Source: Burkholderiales bacterium (lineage in GTDB: Bacteria > Pseudomonadota > Gammaproteobacteria > Burkholderiales > Burkholderiaceae_C). From it: a stretch of DNA of 64,000 nucleotides. The notes beneath the pieces were generated by a model. It worked only from the letters and a program-made list of their open reading frames with translations, had not been told where the DNA came from and did no database searches. Location of the stretch: NCBI GenBank assembly GCA_016702555.1, contig JADJDV010000004.1:1-64000 (forward strand), given 5' to 3'. Shown piece by piece: positions 20,699-29,737 of the stretch; position 1 is the first letter of the stretch; each line of letters begins with the position of its first letter. Both the position numbers and the translations under genes were made by a program.

Positions 20699-21211
20699 AT
20701 GCGCCGATTTCTCGATTTCCTCTATGACGCGGCGGCCTGGGCCGCCGCGCTGGCCATGATCGGCGTGCTGCTCATGGTGCTGACCTCGATCCTGGGGCGC
20801 CTGCTGAGCTTCCACCTGCCCGGCACCGACGCCTACGCCGGCTACAGCATGGCGGCGGCCGGTTTTCTGGCGCTGGCGCACACGCTGAAGAAAGGCGAGC
20901 ACATCCGGGTGACGCTGATCATCGGGCGCCTGACCGGCGGTGCGCGGCGCGGCGTCGAGCTGTGGTCGCTGGCGGTGGCGACGCTGCTGGCCGGCCTGTT
21001 CGCGTTCTATTCCTGCCGGCTGGTGTGGCAGTCGCAGCTGTTCAACGACATGTCCACCTCCAACGACGCCACGCCGCTGTGGATCCCGCAGCTGGGCATG
21101 GCGATCGGCACCGTGCTGCTGTTCATGGCCTTCATCGACGAGTTGCTGCTGGAACTGCAGGGCCGGCGCCAGCACGACGCCCACGGCGAGGAGGCGCTGC
21201 ACAATGAGTGA
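20699..21211 (+). CDS. TRAP transporter small permease DctQ
   Basis: The 170-residue inner-membrane protein has four hydrophobic segments, including LAMIGVLLMVLTSILGRLL and MAIGTVLLFMAFIDELLLEL, and the DctQ-type centre AAAGFLALAHTLKKGEHIRVTLI. It pairs with DctM to form the transport channel. The start at 20699 (MRRFLDFLYDAAAWAAAL) follows the repeat region; an upstream in-frame start at 20669 lies inside the repeat and is not credible. Its last codons overlap dctM by eight bases. Confidence 0.9.
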   Translation: MRRFLDFLYDAAAWAAALAMIGVLLMVLTSILGRLLSFHLPGTDAYAGYSMAAAGFLALAHTLKKGEHIRVTLIIGRLTGGARRGVELWSLAVATLLAGLFAFYSCRLVWQSQLFNDMSTSNDATPLWIPQLGMAIGTVLLFMAFIDELLLELQGRRQHDAHGEEALHNE

Positions 21212-22499
21212 CTTCGGCATCACCTTTTTGCTGATCACCGCGCTGTTCCTGCTGCTGGGCAGCGGCGTCTGGATCGGCCTCACGCTCACCGGCGTGGCCT
21301 GGATCGGCATGCAGCTGTTTTCGGCGCGCCCGGCCGGGGACGCCATGGCGGTGACGATCTGGGGTTCGTCGTCCAGCTGGACGCTCACCGCCCTGCCGCT
21401 GTTCCTGTGGATGGGGGAGATCCTCTTCCGCACCCGGCTGTCGGAGGGCATGTTCCGCGGCCTGGCGCCCTGGCTGAACCGCCTGCCCGGCCGGCTGCTG
21501 CACATCAACGTGATCGGCTGCGCCATCTTTGCCGCGGTGTCGGGCTCGTCGGCGGCGACCTGCGCCACCATCGGGCGGATGTCTCTGCCCGAACTGGGCA
21601 AGCGAGGCTACCCCGATCACATCACCATCGGCTCGCTGGCCGGCGCCGGCACGCTGGGCCTGCTGATTCCGCCCTCGATCATCATGATCGTGTATGGCGT
21701 GGCGGCCGACGTGTCGATCGCCAAGCTGTTCATTGCCGGCGTGCTGCCTGGCATTCTGCTGGCCGGCCTGTTCTCCGGCTATCTGGCGGTGTGGGCGCTG
21801 ATGAACCCGGGGCAGGTGCCGGCGCCCGACCAGCACTTTTCGTTCGCGCAGAAGCTGCACGAGTCGCGCCACCTGATTCCGGTGGTGCTGCTGATCGCCG
21901 CGGTGCTGGGCTCGATCTACACCGGCGTCGCCACCGCCACCGAGGCGGCCGCCGTCGGCGTGGTCGGCTCGCTGCTGCTGTCGCTGGTGCAGGGCAGCCT
22001 GAACTGGCAGACCTTCTCGCAGTCGCTGATGGGCGCCACGCGGCTGTACTGCATGATCGCGCTGATCCTGGCCGGCGCCGCCTTCCTGACCCTGGCCATG
22101 GGCTACATCGGCCTGCCGCGCCACCTGGCCGAATGGATCAGCGGCCTGGGCCTGACGCCCTTCATGCTGGTGATTGCGCTCGCCGTTTTCTACATCGTGC
22201 TGGGCTGCTTTCTGGACGGCATCTCGATGGTGGTGCTGACCATGGGCGTGCTGCTGCCCACGGTGCAGGCGGCCGGCATCGACCTGCTCTGGTTCGGCAT
22301 CTTCATCGTGGTGGTGGTGGAGATGGCGCAGATCACGCCGCCGGTGGGCTTCAACCTGTTCGTGCTGCAGGGCATGACGAAGAAGGACATCGGCTACATC
22401 GCGCGCGTGACCATGCCCTTCTTCTTCTTGATGTGCGCAATGGTGCTGCTGCTGTGGTTCTTCCCCGGCATCGCCACCTGGATGCCGGGGCACATGTAG
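21204..22499 (+). CDS. TRAP transporter large permease DctM
   Basis: DctM is the sodium-coupled transport subunit. The 431-residue protein has about twelve membrane segments and family markers such as GSSAATCATIGRMSLPEL, GLLIPPSIIMIVYGV and EMAQITPPVGFNLFVLQG. The ATG at 21204 overlaps the dctQ stop, indicating translational coupling. Length is typical. The operon ends at a long hairpin repeat (22515-22622). Confidence 0.93.
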   Translation: MSDFGITFLLITALFLLLGSGVWIGLTLTGVAWIGMQLFSARPAGDAMAVTIWGSSSSWTLTALPLFLWMGEILFRTRLSEGMFRGLAPWLNRLPGRLLHINVIGCAIFAAVSGSSAATCATIGRMSLPELGKRGYPDHITIGSLAGAGTLGLLIPPSIIMIVYGVAADVSIAKLFIAGVLPGILLAGLFSGYLAVWALMNPGQVPAPDQHFSFAQKLHESRHLIPVVLLIAAVLGSIYTGVATATEAAAVGVVGSLLLSLVQGSLNWQTFSQSLMGATRLYCMIALILAGAAFLTLAMGYIGLPRHLAEWISGLGLTPFMLVIALAVFYIVLGCFLDGISMVVLTMGVLLPTVQAAGIDLLWFGIFIVVVVEMAQITPPVGFNLFVLQGMTKKDIGYIARVTMPFFFLMCAMVLLLWFFPGIATWMPGHM

Positions 22500-22514
22500 A
22501 CCATCTTCAAACAA

Positions 22515-22622
22515 CCGGACGCAGAGGACGCAAAGGATTCGCAGAGGACGCAAAAAAGAAAACCAAATTTTTTGGATGTTCTTCTGCGTCCTCTGCGTAA
22601 TCTTTGCGTCCTCTGCGTCCGG
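22515..22622. repeat. GGACGCAAA-type long hairpin repeat, copy 2
   Basis: Arm one (CCGGACGCAGAGGACGCAAA then GGATTCGCAGAGGACGC) and arm two (its near complement, ending CTGCGTCCGG) enclose an A/T-rich loop near 22558-22580. The arms match those at 18725-18831 closely. It lies 15 bases after dctM and may end that transcript. Confidence 0.85.
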
Positions 22623-22702
22623 ATATCCGGCTGTTTTCCGCAGCCCGATATGATCCTGACCAGGCCCGCACCACGCGGGCCTGATTCATTGGAAAGCAAG
22701 AA

Positions 22703-23713
22703 GTGTTCAAGAATTTGATGCTGTACCGCCTGAGCCCGGAATGGCCCGCCTCGGCGGCGCAATGGGAAGAGGCGCTGGCCACCGAGCCCTTCGTGGAATG
22801 CAGCGCCACGCAACAGAAATCCACCGGCTGGGTGCCCCCGCGCGCTCAAGCGCACGGCGCGCTGGTCGAGACCGTGGATGGTCAATGGATCGCCCGCTTT
22901 GCCATCGAAACCAAAGCTGTCCCCGCAGACGCGGTGCGGGCCAAGACCCAAAAAGCCGCTGAAGAGATCGAAAAGACCACCGGCCGCAAGCCCGGCAAGA
23001 AAGAGTTGCGCGACTTGAAGGACGACGCGCTGATCGCCCTGCTGCCGCAAGCCTTTCCGCGCCGCAGCCAGGTCACGGTGTGGATAGCGCCCACCCAGCG
23101 CTGGCTGGTGATGGACGCGGGCGCCCAAGGCAAGGCCGACGAAGTCATCACCAGCCTGGTGCGCGTGGCCGGCAAGGGCTTTGGCGTGGGCCTGCTGCAA
23201 ACGGCGACGTCGCCCCAGGCGGCCATGGCGGCCTGGCTGGCCGACCCGCAAGGCGACGCCCTGCCCCACGCCTTCAACATTGAGCGCGAGTGCGAGCTGA
23301 AAGGCAGCGGCGACGAGCCTGCCGTCGTCAAGTTCTCGCGCCACCCGCTGCAAACCGATGAGGTGCGCCAGCACATCGCCGAAGGCAAGCTGCCCACCAA
23401 GCTGGCGCTGGGCTGGGCCGGGCGTGTGGGCTTTTTGCTCACGCAAGCCTTGCAGTTGAAAAAGATCGCGTTTCAGGAAGGCGTGTTTGAAGAAGGCGCC
23501 ACATCGAAAGACGACGACCGCTTCGACGCCGACGTGGCCTTGTCCACGGGCGAGTTGAGCGGCCTGATCGCCGACCTGATCGACGCGCTGGGCGGCGAGG
23601 CCGACCCCACCGCCGTGACCGACCAGGCGCCCACGGCCGTTGCTGCCAGCAGTGCCCAGCGCGCGCCCGCGCCTGCTGCAGTCGGCGCCGACGACGACGG
23701 CCCACCCTTCTGA
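22703..23713 (+). CDS. rdgC: Recombination-associated protein RdgC
   Basis: RdgC forms a ring around double-stranded DNA and restrains RecA. The 336-residue product starts at a GTG (22703, FKNLMLYRLSPEW), the conserved beginning of RdgC. Other marks are GWVPPR, TGRKPGKKELRDLKDD and VKFSRHPLQTDEV. The last 40 residues are Ala/Pro/Thr-rich and end DDDGPPF, an extension seen in some betaproteobacterial versions. It is preceded by the hairpin repeat and followed by crcB 20 bases on. Confidence 0.95.
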   Translation: MFKNLMLYRLSPEWPASAAQWEEALATEPFVECSATQQKSTGWVPPRAQAHGALVETVDGQWIARFAIETKAVPADAVRAKTQKAAEEIEKTTGRKPGKKELRDLKDDALIALLPQAFPRRSQVTVWIAPTQRWLVMDAGAQGKADEVITSLVRVAGKGFGVGLLQTATSPQAAMAAWLADPQGDALPHAFNIERECELKGSGDEPAVVKFSRHPLQTDEVRQHIAEGKLPTKLALGWAGRVGFLLTQALQLKKIAFQEGVFEEGATSKDDDRFDADVALSTGELSGLIADLIDALGGEADPTAVTDQAPTAVAASSAQRAPAPAAVGADDDGPPF

Positions 23714-23733
23714 GCGCCATCGGCTGACGCACC

Positions 23734-24111
23734 ATGCACGCCGTGCTCGCCATCTGCCTGGGCGCCTGCATCGGCGCGCTGGCCCGCTGGCGGCTGGGCC
23801 TGTGGCTGAACCACCCGGGCGCCTTCATGCCTTGGGGCACGCTGGCGGCCAACCTGATTGGCGGCTATCTGGTCGGCCTGATCCTGGCGTGGGCCCACCA
23901 CGCCGACCTGGCGCCGTTCTGGCGGCTGATGCTGGTCACCGGCTTTCTCGGGGCGTTGACCACGTTCTCGACTTTCAGTGCGGAAGTGGTCGAGATGCTG
24001 CTGGCTGACCGCTGGGGCCAGGCGCTGGGCACGGCGACGCTGCACTTGCTGGGCTCGCTCGCCCTGACCTGGGCCGGCATCAAGACCGTCGCGCTGCTGG
24101 CCAACCCGTAG
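23734..24111 (+). CDS. crcB: Fluoride channel CrcB/Fluc
   Basis: CrcB proteins are small dimeric channels that expel fluoride. The 125-residue protein has four membrane helices and the conserved motifs GALARWRLG, WGTLAANLIGGYLVG and GFLGALTTFSTFS. It begins 20 bases after rdgC. I found no fluoride riboswitch in the short gap, so expression probably follows rdgC. Confidence 0.93.
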   Translation: MHAVLAICLGACIGALARWRLGLWLNHPGAFMPWGTLAANLIGGYLVGLILAWAHHADLAPFWRLMLVTGFLGALTTFSTFSAEVVEMLLADRWGQALGTATLHLLGSLALTWAGIKTVALLANP

Positions 24112-24172
24112 TCACCAACCCACGCACCCCAGCGCGTTAAGACTGCGCTCATGCGGGCTTCGCAAACTCAAG

Positions 24173-24200
24173 GCATGGAGGAACAAAGGGTTCTCCATGC
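24173..24200 (+). promoter_or_regulatory. Leader hairpin before the ferric-reductase-like gene
   Basis: GCATGGAG-G-AAC pairs with GTTCTCCATGC with a single bulged G and a five-base loop. It ends just before the GAGGAG ribosome site of the next gene, so it could mask or expose it. The function is inferred from position only. Confidence 0.5.
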
Positions 24201-24213
24201 TGAGGAGTCAACG

Positions 24214-25482
24214 ATGAAATCCACTGGATCCCTATTGGCCGCGTTGGCAGTCATTGCCGCAGCGGTGCTGGGCCTGCAAACCTACGCCCCCTTCGGCACC
24301 ACGGCTGCCGTGGGCATTGCCATGGGCGCGGGGTCGATCGCCGCCATGGGCGTGGTGCTGGTCCTGGCGGCGCGCCCGCCAATGATCGAGCGCCTGTTCG
24401 GCGGGCTTGACCAGATGTATGCGGTGCACAAGTGGCTGGGCATCGCCGCACTGGCACTGATGATCGGGCACAACACGATCGAGCCCGACCTGGAAGGCGT
24501 GGTGCGCGAAACCCAGGCCGGCGAATTCGCTGCGGACTTGGGCGAGATCGCGCTCAACGGCTTCATCGGCCTGCTGCTGATCAGCTGGATCAAGCGCATT
24601 CCCTTCACCCGGATCGAATTGCCCTGGCCCATCTGGCGCTTCAGCCACCGCTTCACCGGCCTGCTGTTCGCCGTGGCCGCCTACCACCAGCTGACCATCG
24701 ACAAGCCCGCCGGCATCGACGGCACGCTCGACCTGTACCTGAACGCGCTCAGCCTGGCGGGCCTGGCGGCCTGGTTGTTCACGCAATTCGTGGCGCCATT
24801 TCTGCGCCCGCGCAACTTCGTGCTGGACCGCGTGGACCGCCATGGCGCGGTGGCCGAAGTCACGCTGCGCCCCCAGGGCCGGGCGATGCGCTGGCAACCG
24901 GGCCAATTCGCCTTCGTGTCCGCCACCGGCGCCGGCATGGGCGAGCCACACCCCTTCACCATCGCCAGCGCTCCGGCGGCCGACGGCAGCCTGCGCTTGG
25001 GCATCAAGGCCCTGGGCGGCTGGACGCGGCGCCTGCCCGAGCGCCTCGCCCCCGGCCAGCGCCTGCGGGTGGATGGCCCTTATGGCCGCTTTGTGTTCCG
25101 CAAGCGGGTGCAGCGGCAAGTGTGGCTGGCGGGCGGCATCGGCATCACGCCCTTCCTGGCCTGGGCCGAGGCGCTGACCGATACCGACCGGCAGGACATC
25201 GCGCTGGTCTGGGCCGTGACGAAACGGGACGAAGCCTTCGCAGCCGACCGGTTGGCCGCCATCGCGGCGCGCCATCCAGGCCTCTCGGTGCACATCGTCG
25301 CCAGTGCCGAAGATGGGCGGCTGACGGCCGAACGGCTCGCGGGCCTGGTGTCCTTTGCGCTGCGCGATGCGGAGTTGTTCTACTGCGGCCCCACCGGCTT
25401 GCGCGATGCCATCGTGTCGGGACTGAAGGCCATGGGGCAAAAGCCCCGACGCGTTCACTCAGAGGCATTCGAGCTGCGCTGA
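24214..25482 (+). CDS. Ferric-reductase-like transmembrane flavocytochrome
   Basis: The 422-residue protein joins a heme-binding ferric-reductase membrane domain (residues about 1-200) to a ferredoxin-reductase-type domain. Histidines suited to bind heme are in MYAVHKWLG, LMIGHNTI, WRFSHRFTG and VAAYHQLT. The C-terminal part has the FAD site HPFTIASAP, the NAD site GGIGITPFLAW and the terminal YCGPTGLRDAI block. Such proteins pass electrons from NAD(P)H across the membrane to metal or another acceptor. The start at 24214 has a GAGGAG ribosome site. A tiny membrane protein gene follows by 25 bases. Confidence 0.85.
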   Translation: MKSTGSLLAALAVIAAAVLGLQTYAPFGTTAAVGIAMGAGSIAAMGVVLVLAARPPMIERLFGGLDQMYAVHKWLGIAALALMIGHNTIEPDLEGVVRETQAGEFAADLGEIALNGFIGLLLISWIKRIPFTRIELPWPIWRFSHRFTGLLFAVAAYHQLTIDKPAGIDGTLDLYLNALSLAGLAAWLFTQFVAPFLRPRNFVLDRVDRHGAVAEVTLRPQGRAMRWQPGQFAFVSATGAGMGEPHPFTIASAPAADGSLRLGIKALGGWTRRLPERLAPGQRLRVDGPYGRFVFRKRVQRQVWLAGGIGITPFLAWAEALTDTDRQDIALVWAVTKRDEAFAADRLAAIAARHPGLSVHIVASAEDGRLTAERLAGLVSFALRDAELFYCGPTGLRDAIVSGLKAMGQKPRRVHSEAFELR

Positions 25483-25507
25483 TCCGTCTTGCAACAGGAG
25501 CTACTCC

Positions 25508-25672
25508 ATGAAATCGACCCTGGTCATCTTTCTTGCCACCGTGGCACTGGTCGTGGTGTTGGGGCCACCAACCCTCGACGTGATCAAAGGCACGCCGAAT
25601 GCCAGTGCCGACGCGCAGGGAGACCCCGCTGCTCCTGCGGCCCGCGAAGCTAGCCCGGATATTTCACCATAG
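25508..25672 (+). pseudogene. Small membrane protein gene, 3' end broken by IS1380
   Basis: The gene encodes a leader-like hydrophobic helix (LVIFLATVALVVVLGPP) followed by an Ala/Pro-rich soluble tail, 54 residues as it stands, with an AGGAG-type ribosome site. Its last five codons and stop lie in the IS1380 terminal repeat. Joining the sequence across the IS at the CTAG duplication continues the frame from 28740 to a stop at 28771-28773 and gives a 59-residue protein ending RRAKRDDDDD. It is probably co-transcribed with the flavocytochrome gene. I do not recognise the family. Confidence 0.65.
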
Positions 25673-26038
25673 CCCGTAGAAACGAGGACGGCATTGCCCT
25701 TGAATTGCCCGAACATCGAGGTGTCGAATCTTGATGAAAGGGCGGGCAATGCCGAAGCCAAACTGTACAGCGCAAAAGGAGCTTGATGTTGGCGTAATCG
25801 ACTTCGGGCAGTTGGGCCGGCGCGTGATCGAGGGCCGGTTCGACGGCGGCAGCATGACCAGCGATGGCGGCGTGATGCTGCTCGCCCAGGTGGACCGCAA
25901 GCTGGGATTGATGGATGCGGCAGCGCGCTGCATCGCCGACCCGCGCAGCCCGCTGTTGATCAAGCACGGCGTGCGCGACATGCTGCGCCAGCGCGTGTAC
26001 GGGCTGGCGCTGGGCTGGGAAGACCTCAACGACCATGG

Positions 26039-27481
26039 GGAGTGTCAGAAATTCTGTGTGTGAGGCGTTTTTCTGAATTGTCTGTTATCTGATTCTTTCG
26101 AATTTCAGGCCCCTGCCAGGCCGCCGGAGGCGCCCCCGGTTGAGCCATGAATTCATGGTTCAACCTCCTGTCATCTTGGGCTGTTGTGCGCGGGCTGGGT
26201 GAAACGATCCTCGTACAGTATCGCGAACTGGTTCATCGCCGCCTTCCAGTCGTGCGCCGCGCGGCCCCAATCGGCCGTGATGTTGCGCAGCGCCAGCCAG
26301 ATCAGCTTGGTTGCCGCATCGTCGCTCGGGAAGTGCCCCGCGTCTTGATGATCTTGCGCAAGCGCGCGTTGATGCTCTCGATCGCGTTGGTGGTGTAGAT
26401 CACCTTGCGCACCGCTGGCGGGAAGGCAAAGAAGGGAATCACCCGATCCCATGCCCGGCGCCAGGCTGCCACCACGGTGGGGAACCTGGCGCCCCACGGG
26501 CCTTGTGCGAAGGCCTGAAGTTCGGCCTCCGCCGCTTCGGCGCTGCCGCCGTGTAGATCGGCCGGATGGCCGCGCCAGCAGCTTTCGGTCTTTCCAGCTT
26601 GCGTAATCCAGCGAGTTGCGAATCAGGTGCACGATGCAGGTCTGCAGTGTGGTGGCCGGGTACACCGCAGCCAGTGCTTCAGGCATGCCCTTGAGGCCAT
26701 CGGTGACGGCAATCAGGATGTCATTGACCCCCCGGGTCTTCAGGTCGTTGAACACCCTCATCCAGAACTTCGCCCCTTCAGTGCCCTCGATCCACAGACC
26801 CAGGATGTCGCGCGTGCCATCGGGCAGCACGCCCAGGGCCAGGTAAATGGCCTTGTTGCGCACCACCGCATCCTCCTTGATCTTCACGCGCAGCGCGTCG
26901 AAGAAGATCACCGGATACATCGCCTCCAGCGGCCGGCTCTGCCAGGCGGTGACTTCGACCATGACGGCGTCGGTGACCGAGCTGATGAACTCCGGTGAGA
27001 CTTCGGTGCCGTATTGCTCCAACACAAAGCCCTGGATCTCGCGCATGGTCATGCCGCGTGCGTACATGGCCACGATCTTGTCGTCGAAGCCCGTGAAACG
27101 TCGCTCGTGTTTGGGAATGAGTACTGGCTCGAAGGAGCCCGCTCGGTCTCGAGGCACCTCGATGCGCAGCGGGCCGTCCTCGGTCAGCACGGTCTTGCCG
27201 CTGCGCCCATTGCGGTGGTTGATCGACTCCTCGGGCTTGGCCGCTCCTGGCGGGTAGCCCAGGTGGTGGGACATCTCCGCGCCCAGCGCGCGTTCGATGA
27301 GGGCCTTCTTGAAGGCCATGGAGGCTGATTGCACGGCCTCGGCGCTCATGGGGCCAGTGACGAACTGATCAATCAGCTCAGCGGGGATTGCCGGCAACTG
27401 CGCCGGCAGCTTCTTCTTGCTTGGCATACATGCTCCTGTGGGTCATGGTATGCCTCGCACACAAAATTAATGATAGGCTCC
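26039..27481 (-). mobile_element. IS256-family insertion sequence nested in IS1380
   Basis: The 1443-bp element has related ends: the left reads GGAGTGTCAG then GTGTGTGAGGC, and the right, on the other strand, reads GGAGCCTATC then GTGTGCGAGGC. It is flanked by an 8-base duplication GACCATGG at 26031-26038 and 27482-27489, typical for IS256. Excising it restores the IS1380 reading frame exactly. A palindrome around GAATTC (26140-26163) lies between the left end and the transposase stop. Confidence 0.9.
26171..27427 (-). pseudogene. IS256 transposase with internal out-of-frame segment
   Basis: The frame is open for 418 codons but only its ends are transposase. Residues 1-285 carry the Mutator-type core (VIFFDALRVKIK with the first Asp, ILIAVTDGLKGMPEAL with the second) and the last 60 read GHFPSDDAATKLIWLALRNITADW. 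Between about 26600 and 26340 the frame is shifted, giving Arg/Gly/Ser-rich nonsense. The correct frame there reads RVIPFFAFPPAVRKVIY then TTNAIESINARLRK, which contains the catalytic Glu. At least three indels are needed, so the encoded protein lacks its active site. Confidence 0.85.
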
Positions 27482-28798
27482 GACCATGGCGCGCTGCGCC
27501 TGGACGTGGCCTTGCAAACGGCAGTCGGCGTCGATCGTGAAGTGGCCAGCGCGCCCACCCTATGCCGACTGGAGAAGTGGGCCGACCGGGCCACCGCCTG
27601 GCGGCTGCATGAGGTGCTGCTCGATCAATTCATCGCCAGCTTCGAGAGCGCTCCCGCAGAACTGATGCTCGATTTCGATGCCACCGACAACCCCTTGCAC
27701 GGTCAGCAGGAGGCTCGCTTCTTCCACGGCTACTACGACAGCTACTGCTATCTTCCTCTGTACGTGTTCTGCGGCCAGCAACTGCTGTGCGCCTACCTGC
27801 GGCCCAGCAACATCGATGGGGCGCGCCACGCAGCGGCCATTCTGAAGCTGTTGGTGCGCCGGTTGCGCCAACAATGGCCCCAGGTGCGCATCGTGTTCCG
27901 GGCAGATTCGGGGGTTCTGCCGACAGCGCATCATCAACTGGTGCGAGCGCGCTGGAGTGCACTACATCATCGGGCTTGCGCGCAATGCTCGGCTTCAGGC
28001 CCAGGTGAAACTGGCCGAACTCTGGATGAAGGACGATTACGAGCGCACCGGGGTCAAACAGCGCCTGGTGGACGAGTTCAGCTATGCCGCCAAGAGCTGG
28101 GCGCACGAGCGGCGCGTGATCACACGCCTCGAATGGGGTGCGCAAGGCGGCAACCCGCGCTTCATCGTGACCAACCTGGAGGGTGAACCGCAGGTGCTGT
28201 ATGACGAGTGTACTGCCAGCGCGGTGAGGCGGAGAACCGGATCAAGGAGGCGCAGATCGGGCTGTTTGCCACGCGCACGAGCTGCCATGTACTGCGCTCC
28301 AACCAGTTGCGCATGTTGCTGGCTGCGCTGGGCTACGTGCTGATTGAGCGGCTGCGGGCGCTGGCTTTGCAAGGCACCGAGTTGGCAACGGCACAGGTGG
28401 CCACCTTGCGCATCAAGCTGCTGAAGGTGGCTGCGGTGGTCACGCGCAACACGCGGCGCATCCGCCTGTACCTGGCCTCGCACTGGCCCAGTGCGCCGAT
28501 CTTCGCGCACGCCATGGGCCAGTTGCGCTCTCCGTGATCGGCAAGCAGCGCCTGGCCGGCGTGATGACACAAGAATGGCCCGCAACCCAAGTCGGGGTGG
28601 GGGGGGGTGCGAGCGCATGGCGCCTGCGCGCGACTCCAGCCCTGCCTGCGGCCACCATCGGGGCCTTGCTCACTCTATCCACGCCGTTGCGAACCCATTG
28701 AGGGGAGCGTCGGGGGTAGGCGTGAAATATCCGGGCTAGCCGACGCGCGAAGCGCGACGACGACGATGACTGAAGCCCCGCCCGCATAATTCCGCCGC

Positions 28799-29638
28799 AT
28801 GAGCACGACCGATACCAACCGCCGCGCCGAAGCCGTGGCCACGCCCGAGCTGACCGAAGCCTTCGCGCGCGACGGTGCCGTGTGCCTGCGCGGCCTGTTG
28901 AACGCCGACGAAGTAGCTCTGCTGCGCGCTGGCATCGATGCCAACATCGCCGCGCCCAGCCCGCGCGCCAAGGTGGCCAGCCGGCCCGACGACCCAGGCT
29001 TTTTCATCGAGGATTTCTGCTGCTGGCCAGACAACGACGCCTACCGCCGCGTCATTTTCGACTCGCCCCTGGCCGCAGCCGCCGGGCAGCTGATGCAAAG
29101 CCAGAGCGTACGCCTGTACCACGACCACATGCTGACCAAGGAGCCGGGTACGCGCCAGCGCACGCCCTGGCATCAGGACCAGCCCTACTACAACATCGAG
29201 GGGCGGCAGAACATCAGCTTCTGGATTCCGGTCGATCCGGTGCGGCGGCACTCCACTCTGGAATTCATCGCCGGCTCGCACCGCGGACCGTGGCTGATGC
29301 CGCGCAGCTTCATGGACCACCAGGCCAAATGGTTCCCCGAAGGCAGCCTGGCCGATCTGCCCGACATCGAGGCGGCGCGCGATGATTTCCCCATCCTCGG
29401 CTGGGCCGTGGAGCCGGGCGACGTGATCGCCTTTCACATGCTCAGCCTGCACGCCGCGGGCGGGGTCGATGGCGACACGCGGCGGCGCGTGTTTTCGGTA
29501 CGCATGCTGGGCGAGGACATCACGCACGCGCCGCGCACCTGGGTCACCTCGCCGCCCTTCCCCGGCCTGGCCGATCGGCTGCCAGCCGGCGCGCCGATGG
29601 TGGACGACTTGTTTCCGCTGCTGTGGCAGGCGATGTGA
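28799..29638 (+). CDS. Phytanoyl-CoA dioxygenase family protein
   Basis: The 279-residue protein has the double-stranded beta-helix of Fe(II)/2-oxoglutarate oxygenases. The iron ligands are visible as His and Asp in TPWHQDQPYYN (about residue 122-124) and the distal His in MLSLHAAGG (about 218), followed by the RRRVFSVRM strand whose Arg usually binds 2-oxoglutarate. Family members hydroxylate fatty acyl-CoA, ectoine, halogenated or small-molecule substrates, so the substrate is open. It stands alone between the IS1380 element and modE and starts 60 bases after the IS. Confidence 0.88.
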   Translation: MSTTDTNRRAEAVATPELTEAFARDGAVCLRGLLNADEVALLRAGIDANIAAPSPRAKVASRPDDPGFFIEDFCCWPDNDAYRRVIFDSPLAAAAGQLMQSQSVRLYHDHMLTKEPGTRQRTPWHQDQPYYNIEGRQNISFWIPVDPVRRHSTLEFIAGSHRGPWLMPRSFMDHQAKWFPEGSLADLPDIEAARDDFPILGWAVEPGDVIAFHMLSLHAAGGVDGDTRRRVFSVRMLGEDITHAPRTWVTSPPFPGLADRLPAGAPMVDDLFPLLWQAM

Positions 29639-29639
29639 G

Positions 29640-29712
29640 TTTGCTCAAAGTTTTATAGCTGCTTGCGCGCTCTGGGCAAGCGCTAGCGCCTCTTTCTTAT
29701 CCAAAACAAGCG
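29640..29712. repeat. Comamonadaceae-type interspersed repeat
   Basis: The sequence has TTTATAGCTGCTTGCGCG, a short spacer, then GGGCAAGCGCTAGCGCC, with GCTTGCGC and the complementary GCAAGCGC able to pair. I recognise this TATAGCTGCTTGCGC...AAGCGCTA pattern as a repeat very common between genes in Comamonadaceae. It lies just after the dioxygenase stop. Confidence 0.75.
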
Positions 29713-29737
29713 CCGCTGCGGCTGCCCCTGCGCAGGC

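Larger units (their letters stand above)
25749..28537 (+). pseudogene. IS1380 transposase, split by IS256 and frameshifted
   Basis: The N-terminal piece (25749-26038) reads FDGGSMTSDGGVMLLAQVD and stops inside the IS256 end after GWEDLNDH. The second piece resumes at 27490 with ALRLDVALQTAVGVD, LMLDFDATDNPLHG (catalytic Asp region), and FHGYYDSYCYLPLYVF. One indel near 27914 moves the frame (RADSG to IIGLARNARLQAQ) and another near 28205 moves it again (YCQRGEAENRIKEAQIGLFA, with the catalytic Glu). It ends at 28537. The family assignment is firm and the gene is inactive. Confidence 0.88.
25654..28735 (+). mobile_element. IS1380-family insertion sequence, interrupted by IS256 element
   Basis: The ends are inverted repeats CCCGGATATTTCAC (25654 onward) and GTGAAATATCCGGG (ending 28735), flanked by a 4-base target duplication CTAG at 25650-25653 and 28736-28739, as expected for IS1380. 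Removing the nested element and one copy of its 8-base duplication leaves about 1.63 kb, the normal size. The transposase gene is split and also frameshifted. Confidence 0.9.

Noticed and set aside
24112..24213. Possible fluoride riboswitch linked to crcB
   Set aside because: The leader of crcB is only 20 bases, and the hairpin here lies after crcB and does not match the crcB-motif core.
25508..25672. Reading the 54-residue frame as a complete native protein
   Set aside because: Its stop and last codons are inside the IS1380 end; joining across the CTAG duplication gives a better, longer frame.
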